Below are positions 9,901-18,805 of a DNA stretch of 64,000 nucleotides, piece after piece. The notes under the pieces were generated by a model. The model saw nothing but the letters and a program-made list of their open reading frames with translations. It searched no databases and had not been told where the DNA came from. Origin of the DNA: Huiozyma naganishii CBS 8797 (lineage: Eukaryota; Ascomycota; Saccharomycetes; Saccharomycetales; Saccharomycetaceae); assembly GCF_000348985.1 (NCBI RefSeq), contig NC_035925.1, forward strand, positions 372,001 through 436,000, written 5' to 3'. Numbering within the stretch: position 1 is the first letter of the stretch; each line of letters starts with the position of its first letter. Both the position numbers and the translations under genes were made by a program.

Positions 9901-10589
9901 GGAGAATGAATGTCAAGGTAGGTGACTGGGAATTCCAATCGGTATATCAAAGAGTCCTAAATTTCTCAAAGGATCCTTATACTGGGGGTGTAACCATCGT
10001 TTATGCATTTCAGTTCCTCTTTGAAATGTTCGTTCGTGAAGATCCAGAAACGGGTAAGCTTTCAATCGATTTGAGCTATGACCCTAATACAGATCCTATT
10101 ATCACAAGACCCAATACTTTAGCGTTGACCTCTTTATTGATTTGGGTTTATAGTTTCATCCTAAAAGGTCCTGAAGTTAACATTTGGACCAACCATGAAC
10201 AGGAACTGGCGGGACCATATGGCAGTGGGGATGATGAAGACAAGGACAGTGAACTATCCAAGAATATTGCAGTTGAAAATCAAGAAAAGAAAAGAATGTA
10301 TAATCCACTGGAGTCCTTCGAAGAGTATCTTTTAAGGATGTATAAACACCTACACATTGATAAAAACCAAAATGTAAGGAAGTACCAAAATGCCATGTGG
10401 GGGAAAGCCTTTGAAATACAGAATATTGATCATATTAATAGACTTTTCGGGTTTATCAGCTATATCAAGGTCTTGTTTGATAATAACTATTGGGATTTAG
10501 GGAGAGAGTTTGGCAAGCTTTTTAATAACTGTCTGGAAAGGAGTATTGGTAAGGAATCTCATGTCTGTCACGACATGTATGACGTTTAG
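6969..10589 (+). CDS. C2H2 zinc-finger transcription factor, YPR022C type
   Basis: About 1,206 residues (S. cerevisiae YPR022C about 1,133). Two C2H2 fingers lie at residues 70-130: CPHPDC..HKLNH, then a second with a longer Cys loop (CPYVFPNTDIRC..HAKRH). A long Gln/Ser/Pro-rich, probably disordered stretch follows. The C-terminal half (from about 550) resembles the fungal regulatory domain found in many yeast finger proteins. Presumed nuclear DNA-binding regulator; its targets are unknown to me. The frame extends upstream to 6903 only with a non-ATG codon. I chose the ATG at 6969; 6987 is an alternative. It lies between EAF3 and AGC1 exactly as YPR022C does. Confidence 0.85.
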   Translation: MGTLENMSLNTSMPTGSRESDSPGDQRLDIGDGALQTGNTFMPDEKNTIDIKKENDDTDLPEDGTSVDRYVCPHPDCNKTFSRQEHLARHKLNHWPKEIFRCPYVFPNTDIRCNKTFVRKDLLGRHAKRHAKEKNRLHKKSIPHPSEEVVPSTNNEARAPVPTLNKIGKAGAVNVNPNTDSSNYNQFFDWLFDKDQQKTFSQHPPSQQHKSGDHDKQSNDNSNLSNVVFSSSSYSASPVNPTTASYSAHSPMGRNVTSLPASIQQSPRMQPEGTYIDSQQNHGVQVPQHLQHQQQIEQLQGQHIKLSFPPIDTRTDAVPPPRQPNFTSLQAPSFREPPIPLQQRQQHIPPVASLPNTPTTNTINVMADNGVYKHSNFFSIDYMTSDPLQNFMQELAASNQQTSGTDKSVLSGSSSCAGVSPPINANEDIDTSTVNKALSSIPTTALSSMSTTRSNTDSNFTTKSDKLPDQVPSVPSQSRKEVFPRAPTKFVDSGKSSVRDNLLVQKSNINELKKQTEPSSHIHKKQKSNKNGSVNRTNLRGVANRQKLLESMRYIPSIFFRDPATKYNISQEKCQELFEFIPELRFIPKEKLKISLKSFWENFQPLYGLLHKPSFNIEKQPPILILTIIMTGASFLGPSYREEISDTICGPLRWVIFSHPDFQPPSRTYIIQSLLLLESYEKTSTNRYLHERSYLHHGTTIQLLRRTPSLGGHPLRDKGKHDRKEEKFDELKDVFLRWVEFESLKRVAFLVFYMDVSHAVVFGYLNLFISFRQVQLELPCPDKIWESYELSFEILQEFGFGTRDDEDNSQTFLQALKTLIKDVLNMMRGDSSTETDSTDHAEDVSKHYYMQSIIGKKIMLGGLLSVMFQCQEENDDPIFTNILTEGPYEHDITWREILSFAINYWLFEIQGDCNKMKNCYMPSYVLDDPELDGSNEDDLKVVRWTRNDADCKIPVYHMAQIALRIFHHDYYIIAGIPWRMNVKVGDWEFQSVYQRVLNFSKDPYTGGVTIVYAFQFLFEMFVREDPETGKLSIDLSYDPNTDPIITRPNTLALTSLLIWVYSFILKGPEVNIWTNHEQELAGPYGSGDDEDKDSELSKNIAVENQEKKRMYNPLESFEEYLLRMYKHLHIDKNQNVRKYQNAMWGKAFEIQNIDHINRLFGFISYIKVLFDNNYWDLGREFGKLFNNCLERSIGKESHVCHDMYDV

Positions 10590-10940
10590 TCGATATTTAC
10601 TGACAGAATGTAATATACACAATGCATATGTAAACACCGAAATCTTGCTCCGACTACCATGTAATCCGTGGCTCATTTTTGTCCGAGGAGGGTTAACTAT
10701 TCTGTGTTTATGAAAAAAAAAACTTTAATCAGTTATCGAAACTAAAATAGAACAGCCAATCACTAAAGGGGGGCACAATTTCAAATAATCTTTTATGTTA
10801 GCTACACCAGTTACTTTAGCTCTAATTGAGTAGATCCAAAATACATTGGCTCTCATGTCAAGATAAGACATTTACTAGAACCGTAATTGAAGAAAGTCTT
10901 TGTCTGAATAAATGGTATGACTCTTAGGAAATGGTTAAAG
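10590..10940. other. Promoter region of AGC1
   Basis: About 350 bases with no gene. An in-frame ATG at 10917 and an out-of-frame ATG at 10912 lie just before the preferred AGC1 start. Confidence 0.5.
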
Positions 10941-13628
10941 ATGGAACAAATCAATTCGAATAGCGAAAAAAAGATTCAACAGATAGATATATTCAAGAGG
11001 TATGCCAAGGCACTGAGTACAAGCGACAGGGCTCTCGATGAAAAGGATCAGGGCTACGGGGAGTTGGTATTGAATTATGACGATTTTATTAAGTTGATAT
11101 CGAACTCTCGGAAACTGTACTCCAAATTCACAGATCATTCGTACAACTTGAACCAGGTGCCAGTTAATACCTTTGGCTGCATATTTCTTGCCATTGATGA
11201 AAACAATAAAGGTTACTTGACTATTAGTGATTGGTTCTATTTCAATAATATTCTTGAACATGAGAATTTCCATATAATCCTTCTCTACGAGTTTTTCAGG
11301 AAATTCGATGTTGCAAGTTTGAAACAGAGCTCCAGACAAGCAATTGAGGATTCTGCTGGAGTCGAAAAAAGAATAAAGCCCATAAATTATGGGAACAAGT
11401 TCTTGAGTTTTGATGAATTGGTATTGAACTCAAATCAATTTAAAAGCACTATCAACCTATTACATGAGTGTGTCGATGACGATTACGTTAGAAAGCACGG
11501 TCTACTTCTAAATTGGAACGATTTTAATTTCTTGAAGCTCTATGAATGTTTTCCTTACCTGGGAAAGGGCAGCGATGATTATGGAAACACCCCATATTTG
11601 ACGTTGAATTCACTGATAACCATTTTGCAGACTGACCTAAAGAATCAGCGAATGTTCAATGGCTTTTCAAAATTATGCCACAAGGATCCAATACACAACA
11701 ATTTGGTGCTCAACAAAGAAAAATTGGTTTACCTTTTGAAGCTATTTTATTCACACAAGGTTTCTGCCGACATATTTGATTCTTTAAATCTTTCCAACAC
11801 ATCTTTGTTGAAATCCAAAAATGATTCGATATCTTACAATGTGTTTAAAGATATTTTCTATCTGTTTCAAAACTTTGACTTGCTGAACCAGGCGTTGTTG
11901 AAGTATGCAGAGTATAATGACTTGGCGGAGGATGACCTGCGCGATTATGTTATCACAAAAAGAGACTTCATGAAAATTTTGAACGCACAGTACAATAAGG
12001 TGAATAATGTTAATGAGTTTTCTCCCTCCCAGATCAATCTGCTGTTCTCGATTGTAGCGAATTCAAAGGAAAATAATATGCAAAACAAGAAATTAAAAAA
12101 TGAATTGAAACACCAGGACCGTGCGATCGATAATGTTATCCAGAATAACTATGTTCAGGGTGGGAACAACAGCCGTAAAAGTTTAGAGTCATTTGGTGAA
12201 AACTATCTTTCCCTCTTGGAGAACTTCACTCAGGATACATCGTTTAAGAAAATTTTCAAAGCATCGGGAGGACTGTTTGACCATATTTTTTATGGTAAAA
12301 AGGATGTTGCTACGATGGGATCCAATCTGACAATTCAAGATTTTCTGAAAATCTTAAACCCAAATTACTTAAACGATGTTGTTCACAAACTAGAAATGCA
12401 ACATCTACAAGATGAATCTCTTTACATCAATTACTATTTCTACCCTATTTTTGATTCTCTTTTCAATTTCATTTTAGGGTCTGCTGCTGGTTGTATTGGT
12501 GCCACAGTAGTTTATCCCATTGACTTTATCAAAACGAGGATGCAGGTTCAAAGATCACTTTCAAAATATAAGAATTCGCTTGATTGTTTGATAAAGGTAG
12601 TGAAAACAGAAGGTGTCCGAGGTTTATATTCTGGTCTGGGCTTTCAATTAATTGGAGTAGCGCCAGAAAAGGCCATAAAGTTGACTGTAAACGACTTTTT
12701 GAGAAAAAAGTTGATTGATAAACAGGGGAATTTGCATGCTTTTGCCGAAGTTCTGTCAGGTGCTTCTGCTGGTACATGTCAGGTCATCTTTACAAACCCC
12801 ATAGAAATTGTCAAAATCAGATTACAGGTGAAATCAGAATCTGTAGCGAATGCATCTTTGACGGCCTCCCAAATTATCAAAAGTCTGGGTATCAAAGGTC
12901 TGTATAAGGGGGTAACAGCATGTCTCATGAGAGATGTACCATTTTCTGCGATATATTTTCCCACCTACGCTCATCTCAAGAAGGACATTTTCAACTTTGA
13001 TCCGAAAGATAAAACGAAACGAAACAGGTTGAAAACATGGGAATTGCTGGTTGCCGGTGCCTTGGCCGGTATGCCAGCTGCCTTCTTGACAACACCGTTT
13101 GACGTCATCAAAACTAGATTGCAAGTCGATCCACGGAAGGGAGAAACCAGGTATAAAGGTATATTTCACGCAGCTAAGACAATACTAAAGGAAGAAAGCA
13201 TACGGAGCTTTTTTAAGGGTGGTGGTGCAAGAGTCTTGAGAAGCTCTCCACAGTTTGGCTTCACCTTAGCTGCATATGAGCTATTCAAGAACGCGTTCCC
13301 GTCGCTTACCGTAGAAGAAGTGAATCCCAAGCAAGGGGGCGCCAACAATAGCCCAGATAACGCAAATGCCCTTGCGTCTTTCTCGATGAGCTATTTCTCT
13401 GATATATTTTCGAGGCTCGGTGAAGGTTCCCCATCTTCACACAAGGGACACCATGAACTTTTCAACCCAATCTTTGATCCGTATGGGAGCAACTTTTTGA
13501 ATTACTACTACAAGAGTTGTCAGGTAGCAAAGACGTTTATCGATTTGGATAATAGCTTTTCCAAATTTGATCATTCTGTCTATAAGAAATTCTTGGAAAT
13601 TCTCCAAGACCCTGATAATAAAAGCTAA
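10941..13628 (+). CDS. AGC1: Mitochondrial aspartate-glutamate carrier
   Basis: 895 residues. The long N-terminal half has degenerate EF-hand-like character (FAIDENNKGYLTISDW). The C-terminal half is a mitochondrial carrier domain with three repeats, each showing the P-x-D/E-x-x-K signature: PIDFIK near residue 522, PIEIVK near 615 and PFDVIK near 714. Family knowledge: the inner-membrane protein exchanges aspartate for glutamate and takes part in the malate-aspartate shuttle. I chose the ATG at 10941 because MEQINSNS matches my memory of the S. cerevisiae N terminus; the ATG at 10917 would add eight residues. Its neighbour YPR022C is as expected, but the next gene is pirin rather than ATP20/MCM4. 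Confidence 0.93.
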   Translation: MEQINSNSEKKIQQIDIFKRYAKALSTSDRALDEKDQGYGELVLNYDDFIKLISNSRKLYSKFTDHSYNLNQVPVNTFGCIFLAIDENNKGYLTISDWFYFNNILEHENFHIILLYEFFRKFDVASLKQSSRQAIEDSAGVEKRIKPINYGNKFLSFDELVLNSNQFKSTINLLHECVDDDYVRKHGLLLNWNDFNFLKLYECFPYLGKGSDDYGNTPYLTLNSLITILQTDLKNQRMFNGFSKLCHKDPIHNNLVLNKEKLVYLLKLFYSHKVSADIFDSLNLSNTSLLKSKNDSISYNVFKDIFYLFQNFDLLNQALLKYAEYNDLAEDDLRDYVITKRDFMKILNAQYNKVNNVNEFSPSQINLLFSIVANSKENNMQNKKLKNELKHQDRAIDNVIQNNYVQGGNNSRKSLESFGENYLSLLENFTQDTSFKKIFKASGGLFDHIFYGKKDVATMGSNLTIQDFLKILNPNYLNDVVHKLEMQHLQDESLYINYYFYPIFDSLFNFILGSAAGCIGATVVYPIDFIKTRMQVQRSLSKYKNSLDCLIKVVKTEGVRGLYSGLGFQLIGVAPEKAIKLTVNDFLRKKLIDKQGNLHAFAEVLSGASAGTCQVIFTNPIEIVKIRLQVKSESVANASLTASQIIKSLGIKGLYKGVTACLMRDVPFSAIYFPTYAHLKKDIFNFDPKDKTKRNRLKTWELLVAGALAGMPAAFLTTPFDVIKTRLQVDPRKGETRYKGIFHAAKTILKEESIRSFFKGGGARVLRSSPQFGFTLAAYELFKNAFPSLTVEEVNPKQGGANNSPDNANALASFSMSYFSDIFSRLGEGSPSSHKGHHELFNPIFDPYGSNFLNYYYKSCQVAKTFIDLDNSFSKFDHSVYKKFLEILQDPDNKS

Positions 13629-13802
13629 GGCACATGTTGGTGAATTTACGCCTGTACACTCTTCTGACTTATGTAACGATGATATTCTTTTGTATCAACA
13701 ATAATCGTAGAAACGTCAAATATCTTTAATGATATAAATAATATGTATATTTATTTACTTTAACGAAAACGTGTATGATGAAATGTTGTGGTATATAACA
13801 AT

Positions 13803-14882
13803 CTACTCTAGCAACTGTTTGGCTTCGCTTTCGTTGATACCGGATGCAATATCAGATCTCCACCCTTTCGCTCTCTCAAACCCCTTAGTGTATCCCTCAT
13901 AGTTCATAAATGCCTCGTAAAGTTTCTCCTGGTCCGTTTCGACAAATGGACCGTGTTGTACTAACGGTTGGTCCAAAATTTTACCACCAATAATGGCGAA
14001 TTCGGTGTCATCAGAACCGGCTTGGCCAGCAACTCCTTCACCGTCGGTATCGAAGAATATAGCGGTGTTCTGTTTAAATACTTTTTCGTTGATGACCACA
14101 GACCCTTTCATAACGTATAGGAAAGCATTGAAATCGCTTGGGATTTCTTGAGCAAACTCGGTACCAGCCTTGGAGGCAAGCATATAATAGAAGTCTATAG
14201 GAGTATAGGCCAAATCTTTTACAGATTCAGTGCCGTACGATTTCCCGCTAATGACACGTACCTCCAAGTTTTCATGGGGCTTCACCACTGGTATGTCCTC
14301 TGATCTAAGGTTTCTGTATCTTGGTTCACAGTTTTTCAGGTCTTTGGGCAAGTCAACCCACAACTGCAAGCCTCTTGCTGGTCTCCCGTCTTCCATTTCT
14401 ACAGGCATCTCAGAATGCACGATACCTTTGCCAGCAGTCATAAACTGCAAATCCCCAGGACGAAGAACACCCTTGGACCCAGTGAAATCTTCGTGAGCAA
14501 TCAATCCGTCAATAACATACGTGATCGTTTCTTGACCGTGGTGAGGGTGGTCCGGGAACCCTGAAGGGGACTTGACGGTGAAGTCATCCAGCATTAAAAA
14601 CGGTGTGAACCGTCTCTGCTGCATCGACCCGACAGATCTCTTCACTCTGGCACCAACACCTTCCGCTACCTCTCTAGGGATAAAGTGGTTTGCAATAGAA
14701 CGTAATTTGAATAAGCTTGGCATTGTGTAGTCGTTGTTAGTGGTGTTGGTACGAGTTGGGTAGAAATAGTATAGAACAACGCTGAATAAAAAAATAAGAG
14801 CGGCCTTTTTATATGTAGAGAAAGGGGAACGTTTCTCTTCCTTTGGTACGATGTCCGGCTTACTTGATGACTCTTGAGACAT
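13803..14882 (-). CDS. Pirin-family protein with N-terminal membrane anchor
   Basis: 359 residues. The pirin double-cupin fold is clear: FPDHPHHGQETITY at 109-122 and GKGIVHSEMP at 151-160. By alignment with the pirin family, His112, His114, His156 and Glu158 are the metal ligands, so all four are kept. Before the pirin domain are about 55 extra residues with a hydrophobic segment (AALIFLFSVVLYYFYP, 27-42), suggesting a single-pass anchor. A second ATG (residue 54, MPSLFKL) would give a soluble form. Pirins are Fe-binding proteins with varied roles (quercetinase activity, transcription cofactor), and none can be chosen here. I do not recall this gene at this place in S. cerevisiae. It lies tail to tail with AGC1 and head to head with ROK1. 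Confidence 0.85.
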   Translation of the reverse strand: MSQESSSKPDIVPKEEKRSPFSTYKKAALIFLFSVVLYYFYPTRTNTTNNDYTMPSLFKLRSIANHFIPREVAEGVGARVKRSVGSMQQRRFTPFLMLDDFTVKSPSGFPDHPHHGQETITYVIDGLIAHEDFTGSKGVLRPGDLQFMTAGKGIVHSEMPVEMEDGRPARGLQLWVDLPKDLKNCEPRYRNLRSEDIPVVKPHENLEVRVISGKSYGTESVKDLAYTPIDFYYMLASKAGTEFAQEIPSDFNAFLYVMKGSVVINEKVFKQNTAIFFDTDGEGVAGQAGSDDTEFAIIGGKILDQPLVQHGPFVETDQEKLYEAFMNYEGYTKGFERAKGWRSDIASGINESEAKQLLE

Positions 14883-15477
14883 GACAGAATGGTTAAATTA
14901 CTAAGCTAAAAGCAAGTTTCTTTATAAACAATTATAAATCGACAGTAACAAACACCAGAGAGGACTACCCTTCCAGCAGAAGAAGATCGGAACGCATCCG
15001 GCAACTTTTTATTTATATATTCCCCGGTCGTCCTATGATCTTCGCTGCCGTCTCCCATCTGCCCCTATTTTTGTGTTCTATCTTGAATAAGTTATTACAT
15101 TCCATTACGAGTAAGATGAGCAACAGTGTGTCAGGAATTTTTACGGATATAGTGAATCATTGCATAATACATGGCTACCTGGATGCTGTCCCTCTGTTGC
15201 ACGTGCTGAATAAGCTGATGTAACACTGTCAGATCTTACTCAATCCTTACGTGAAAAAAAGGAAGAAAAAGAAGAAAAAAGAAAAAGAAGCCGAGGCCCT
15301 AATTTTGGACTTCTTCAGACGAAACCCTAAATTCAGTTTGTTTTTTTTCTATGAAATCGCGATGGCGATGAGTTGAAAATTTTCTATCATATTATTGCAT
15401 TGACAAAAGCCCAAGGCTAAGAGACAAGGTTTAGAATAACGATTTGGCTTTCACGGACCAGAACCTTCGCTCACAAA
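14883..15477. promoter_or_regulatory. Divergent promoter region, pirin and ROK1
   Basis: About 595 bases between two divergent starts. A TATA-like TATATATT lies near 15015. An A/G-rich run is seen at about 15250-15290. The ROK1-proximal part holds the PAC and RRPE motifs listed separately. A 62-codon frame at 15035 is not convincing. Confidence 0.5.
15365..15383 (+). promoter_or_regulatory. PAC plus RRPE pair upstream of ROK1
   Basis: GCGATGAG (15365-15372) is the core of the PAC element, and TGAAAATTTT (15374-15383) is an RRPE. They are separated by one base and lie about 95-113 bases before the ROK1 ATG. Family knowledge: this pair marks ribosome-biogenesis genes in yeasts (PAC bound by Dot6/Tod6, RRPE by Stb3). 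Confidence 0.8.
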
Positions 15478-17160
15478 ATGGATATATTCAGAGTTTTGAC
15501 TAGGGGTGCAGCAGTGAAGAAGAGCAATAAGGGTAAGAAAGCTGAATCAGCGAATTTCGGAAGCAATCACAGTGAGAACAAGGAGGTGAACAATGACGTT
15601 CGCATCACCAGAGAGCTAGATTTCTTTCACAATAAGAAAATAATCCATGATGTTGAAAATGAGAAGAAACATGCAGACGTAGAAGAGACAAGTGAAAAAG
15701 CTGAAACGGACGATACTTCTTCCAGTTTGGTTGTGGAGCCAAGGATCAAAACCAAGGAACAGGCTCACCAACTACGTAAATCATACCAAGGTAACGTTAC
15801 TGGTGAAGATGTATGTTTACCTATTGGATCTTTCGAAGATCTTATTACCAGGTTTTCCTTTGATAAACGGTTGCTAAACAACCTGGTTGAGAACCACTTC
15901 ACTGAGCCAACTCCAATTCAGTGCGAAAGCATTCCATTAGCATTAAACAACAGGGATATCTTAGCTTGTGGTCCAACGGGGTCTGGTAAAACATTGGCCT
16001 TTTTGGTGCCTCTTGTACAGCAAGTTATCGATGATAAGGAAGTTGAAGGGTTGAAAGGTTTAATTATATCTCCTACTAAAGAACTGGCAAACCAGATCTT
16101 CATCGAATGTACCAAGCTGTCTCATAAAATTTTCCATGGCAAGAAGAAACCTCTTCGAGTCGCTCTCTTGTCCAAATCGTTGGGTGCCAAATTGAAAAAT
16201 AAAGTGGTGAGCGATAAGAAATACGATGTTATAATATCCACTCCGTTGAGATTGATCGATGTGGTGAAAAATGAAGCACTGGATCTTTCTCGCGTTAAGC
16301 ATCTGATATTCGATGAGGCTGATAAGCTATTCGATAAGACCTTTGTGGAACAGACAGATGACATTCTGAGCTCCTGTACGGACCCAAGTCTTCGGAAAGC
16401 CATGTTTTCTGCGACGATCCCTTCTGGTGTTGAGGAAATTGCACACACAATTATGATGGATCCAGTCAGGGTTATCATTGGTCACAAAGAGGCAGCCAAC
16501 TCTAGTATTGAACAAAAACTAGTGTACTGTGGGAACGAAGAGGGTAAGCTTATTGCCATTCGACAAATGGTTCAAGAGGGGGAATTCAAAGCACCTATCA
16601 TTATTTTCTTGGAGTCGATCACCAGAGCAAAGGCATTATACCATGAACTTATGTATGACCGGATGAATGTGGATGTCATTCACGCAGAAAGGACGCCTGT
16701 TCAAAGGACGAAAATCATAGAGAGGTTTAAGAGTGGTGACTTGTGGTGTCTGATTTGTACAGATGTTTTGGCCCGTGGTATTGACTTCAAGGGTGTCAAC
16801 CTCGTTATAAATTACGATGTTCCAAGAACGGCTCAGGCATATGTCCATAGGATTGGTAGAACTGGTAGGGCTGGACGGTCAGGTAAAGCTGTTACTTTCT
16901 ATACTAAGCAAGATGCGATGGCCATCAAACCCGTAATAAACGTTATGAAACAAAGTGGTTGTGAGGTCGCCAAATGGATGGATAGCATGTCCAAAATTAG
17001 TAAAAGAGAGAAGGAGTCTCTCAAAAAGGGTAAAGGGTTTCAAGAAAGAAAGCAGATCAGTACAGTGCCAAAGATGGATAAACTGAAAAGGAGGAAAAAA
17101 CAGGACATGGTGGAAGGATCAAAGAGGAGAAAGACGATTGCAGCGACTGGAAACGAATGA
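15478..17160 (+). CDS. ROK1: Rok1 DEAD-box RNA helicase, 40S ribosome assembly
   Basis: 560 residues (S. cerevisiae Rok1 about 564). Helicase motifs in order: the Q motif [10 protein letters not shown] (about 144), GPTGSGKT (165-172), PTKELA, DEAD (279-282), SAT (about 310), ARGIDF (about 436) and [11 protein letters not shown] (about 459). The tail is lysine-rich (KRRKKQ). The N terminus [15 protein letters not shown] is specific to Rok1. Family knowledge: a nucleolar helicase that frees snR30 and other factors during early 18S rRNA processing. In S. cerevisiae this gene (YGL171W) is on chromosome VII; here it sits between AGC1 and DSS4, which fits different retention after the whole-genome duplication. 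PAC and RRPE motifs lie just upstream. Confidence 0.95.
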   Translation: MDIFRVLTRGAAVKKSNKGKKAESANFGSNHSENKEVNNDVRITRELDFFHNKKIIHDVENEKKHADVEETSEKAETDDTSSSLVVEPRIKTKEQAHQLRKSYQGNVTGEDVCLPIGSFEDLITRFSFDKRLLNNLVENHFTEPTPIQCESIPLALNNRDILACGPTGSGKTLAFLVPLVQQVIDDKEVEGLKGLIISPTKELANQIFIECTKLSHKIFHGKKKPLRVALLSKSLGAKLKNKVVSDKKYDVIISTPLRLIDVVKNEALDLSRVKHLIFDEADKLFDKTFVEQTDDILSSCTDPSLRKAMFSATIPSGVEEIAHTIMMDPVRVIIGHKEAANSSIEQKLVYCGNEEGKLIAIRQMVQEGEFKAPIIIFLESITRAKALYHELMYDRMNVDVIHAERTPVQRTKIIERFKSGDLWCLICTDVLARGIDFKGVNLVINYDVPRTAQAYVHRIGRTGRAGRSGKAVTFYTKQDAMAIKPVINVMKQSGCEVAKWMDSMSKISKREKESLKKGKGFQERKQISTVPKMDKLKRRKKQDMVEGSKRRKTIAATGNE

Positions 17161-17418
17161 ATTCAACATTTCGCGATCGTGATGATCTTTCATTGTTGTT
17201 GCTCCTTTTTTCCGTGGTTTGTAAGGTATAAGCAACAATTCTGCATGTCATATTAGATTTATATATAATCAGTGATAGTTATTTAACAGACAGTGGCTGT
17301 TAGACGATTTACACTTTTTATCAGTATAAAATAAAAATTAGAACTACAACTTTAAAAGAAAACTCTCAAAAACCGGAGAGTTTTGATTTTGAGCAGGGTC
17401 CAAGCCAGTTGACCGAAA

Positions 17419-17844
17419 ATGACTACAGCAAAATGCTCGTTCAAAGAATGTGGGTGTAACATTATTGCTGTTGACTACTCCAAATTGGTTTATTTACCGG
17501 CTGCTGTCCTAGATGATTACCAGCTTATGCAAAGTACCAAGTCCACTGATGTTGACGTAAACACTAAGGGTCCAAATACCCCATTCACGCTGGTCACTGA
17601 TGTATGGGCCTTTGATAATATTGGTGTTTCGAAAGATATACCTCCATCGATAGCACCGGAGACAGGCTCCCAATACACATTCCAATACGAGAACGATCAG
17701 TGGGATTTGGTGAAGTGTGTAAAATACATGATCTGTGCCGAGTGTGATAGGGGTCCCATTGGAATGGTGTGCCAGATAATGACTCCAGACAAGAGCGAAG
17801 AACAGATGGTTTACATGTTGAGCTTGCAAAGCGTTCAGGTCTAG
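17419..17844 (+). CDS. DSS4: Dss4, nucleotide-release factor for Rab GTPase Sec4
   Basis: 141 residues, close to S. cerevisiae Dss4 (143). An Mss4-like fold is expected. The zinc-binding cysteines appear as CSFKECGC near the N terminus and CAECDRGPIG near residues 112-121, a spacing typical of the family. Family knowledge: it stimulates GDP release from the secretory Rab Sec4. It is followed at 223 bases by TIF6 in the same direction, the S. cerevisiae arrangement (YPR017C, YPR016C). The first ATG gives the family length. Confidence 0.93.
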   Translation: MTTAKCSFKECGCNIIAVDYSKLVYLPAAVLDDYQLMQSTKSTDVDVNTKGPNTPFTLVTDVWAFDNIGVSKDIPPSIAPETGSQYTFQYENDQWDLVKCVKYMICAECDRGPIGMVCQIMTPDKSEEQMVYMLSLQSVQV

Positions 17845-17915
17845 ATAGCATAGTTACACTTTGTCCATCGCGGCGGGCAGGTTGTATATTCGCATACATA
17901 TACTAAAAAACTTTT

Positions 17916-17924
17916 ATTACCCGG
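17916..17924 (+). promoter_or_regulatory. Reb1-type site ATTACCCGG, upstream of TIF6
   Basis: This is an exact match to the Reb1 consensus RTTACCCGS, 144 bases before the TIF6 ATG. In yeast such sites keep promoters nucleosome-free. It also lies 72 bases after the DSS4 stop, where it could block read-through. Confidence 0.7.
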
Positions 17925-17966
17925 TCGGTAACTTGCTCTCTCTGAGGCAAGGAACTTGAAGTTAAA

Positions 17967-18019
17967 AAAATTTTCATTCAAGTAAAAATAAATTCGCTTT
18001 CTGGCCCCCTCCTCATCGC
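17967..18019 (+). promoter_or_regulatory. RRPE and PAC elements upstream of TIF6
   Basis: AAAATTTTCA (17967-17976, RRPE core on the other strand) is followed by CTCATCGC (18012-18019, exact PAC core). Both lie within about 100 bases of the TIF6 ATG, next to a Reb1 site. This is the standard ribosome-biogenesis promoter architecture. Confidence 0.75.
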
Positions 18020-18067
18020 AAGTTCAAAGCTCCCATCAAAGCCACAAAGTCTGCAACAAGTTTAACT

Positions 18068-18805
18068 ATGGCGACAAGGACTCAGTTTGAAAACTCCAAC
18101 GAGATTGGTGTGTTCTCGAAGTTGACCAATACTTACTGTTTGGTCGCTGTCGGGGGTTCTGAAAATTTTTACTCCGCTTTTGAAGCTGAACTGGGTGATG
18201 CTATTCCAATCGCGCATACCACTATTGCTGGTACTCGTATCATTGGTAGAATGACTGCTGGTAACCGGAGAGGTTTGTTGGTCCCAACACAAACTACGGA
18301 TCAAGAGTTGCAACATCTGAGAAACAGTTTGCCAGACTCCGTCAAGATCCAAAGAGTGGAGGAGAGACTGTCTGCGCTGGGTAATGTGATCTGTTGCAAC
18401 GACTACGTTGCTCTGGTTCATCCTGATATAGATAGAGAGACTGAAGAATTGATAAGCGATGTATTAGGTGTCGAAGTCTTCCGTCAAACTATCTCTGGTA
18501 ATATTCTTGTTGGTTCATATTGTGCATTGAGTAACCAAGGTGGGTTGGTCCATCCTCAAACTACTATCCAAGATCAAGAAGAATTGTCCTCTTTACTACA
18601 GGTTCCATTGGTGGCTGGTACTGTCAATCACGGTAGCGCCGTCGTTGGTGCCGGCATGGTAGTTAACGATTATTTAGCTGTTACCGGTTTGGATACGACA
18701 GCTCCAGAATTGAGTGTCGTCGAGAGTATCTTCCGCTTGCAAGATGCCCAACCAGATGCTATTTCTGGTAACTTGCGTGATACTCTAATTGAAACCTACT
18801 CTTAG
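18068..18805 (+). CDS. TIF6: Tif6 (eIF6), 60S subunit anti-association factor
   Basis: 245 residues, the same length as S. cerevisiae Tif6. The sequence is colinear with the five-fold pseudosymmetric eIF6 family: it opens [21 protein letters not shown] and shows [19 protein letters not shown] and [10 protein letters not shown]. Family knowledge: it binds the 60S joining face, is needed for 60S biogenesis and export, and is released in the cytoplasm by Efl1 and Sdo1. The Reb1, RRPE and PAC motifs upstream agree with control together with other ribosome-building genes. Confidence 0.97.
   Translation: MATRTQFENSNEIGVFSKLTNTYCLVAVGGSENFYSAFEAELGDAIPIAHTTIAGTRIIGRMTAGNRRGLLVPTQTTDQELQHLRNSLPDSVKIQRVEERLSALGNVICCNDYVALVHPDIDRETEELISDVLGVEVFRQTISGNILVGSYCALSNQGGLVHPQTTIQDQEELSSLLQVPLVAGTVNHGSAVVGAGMVVNDYLAVTGLDTTAPELSVVESIFRLQDAQPDAISGNLRDTLIETYS

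Noticed and set aside
15035..15223. 62-codon frame between pirin and ROK1
   Set aside because: Too short, no recognisable feature, inside a divergent promoter.
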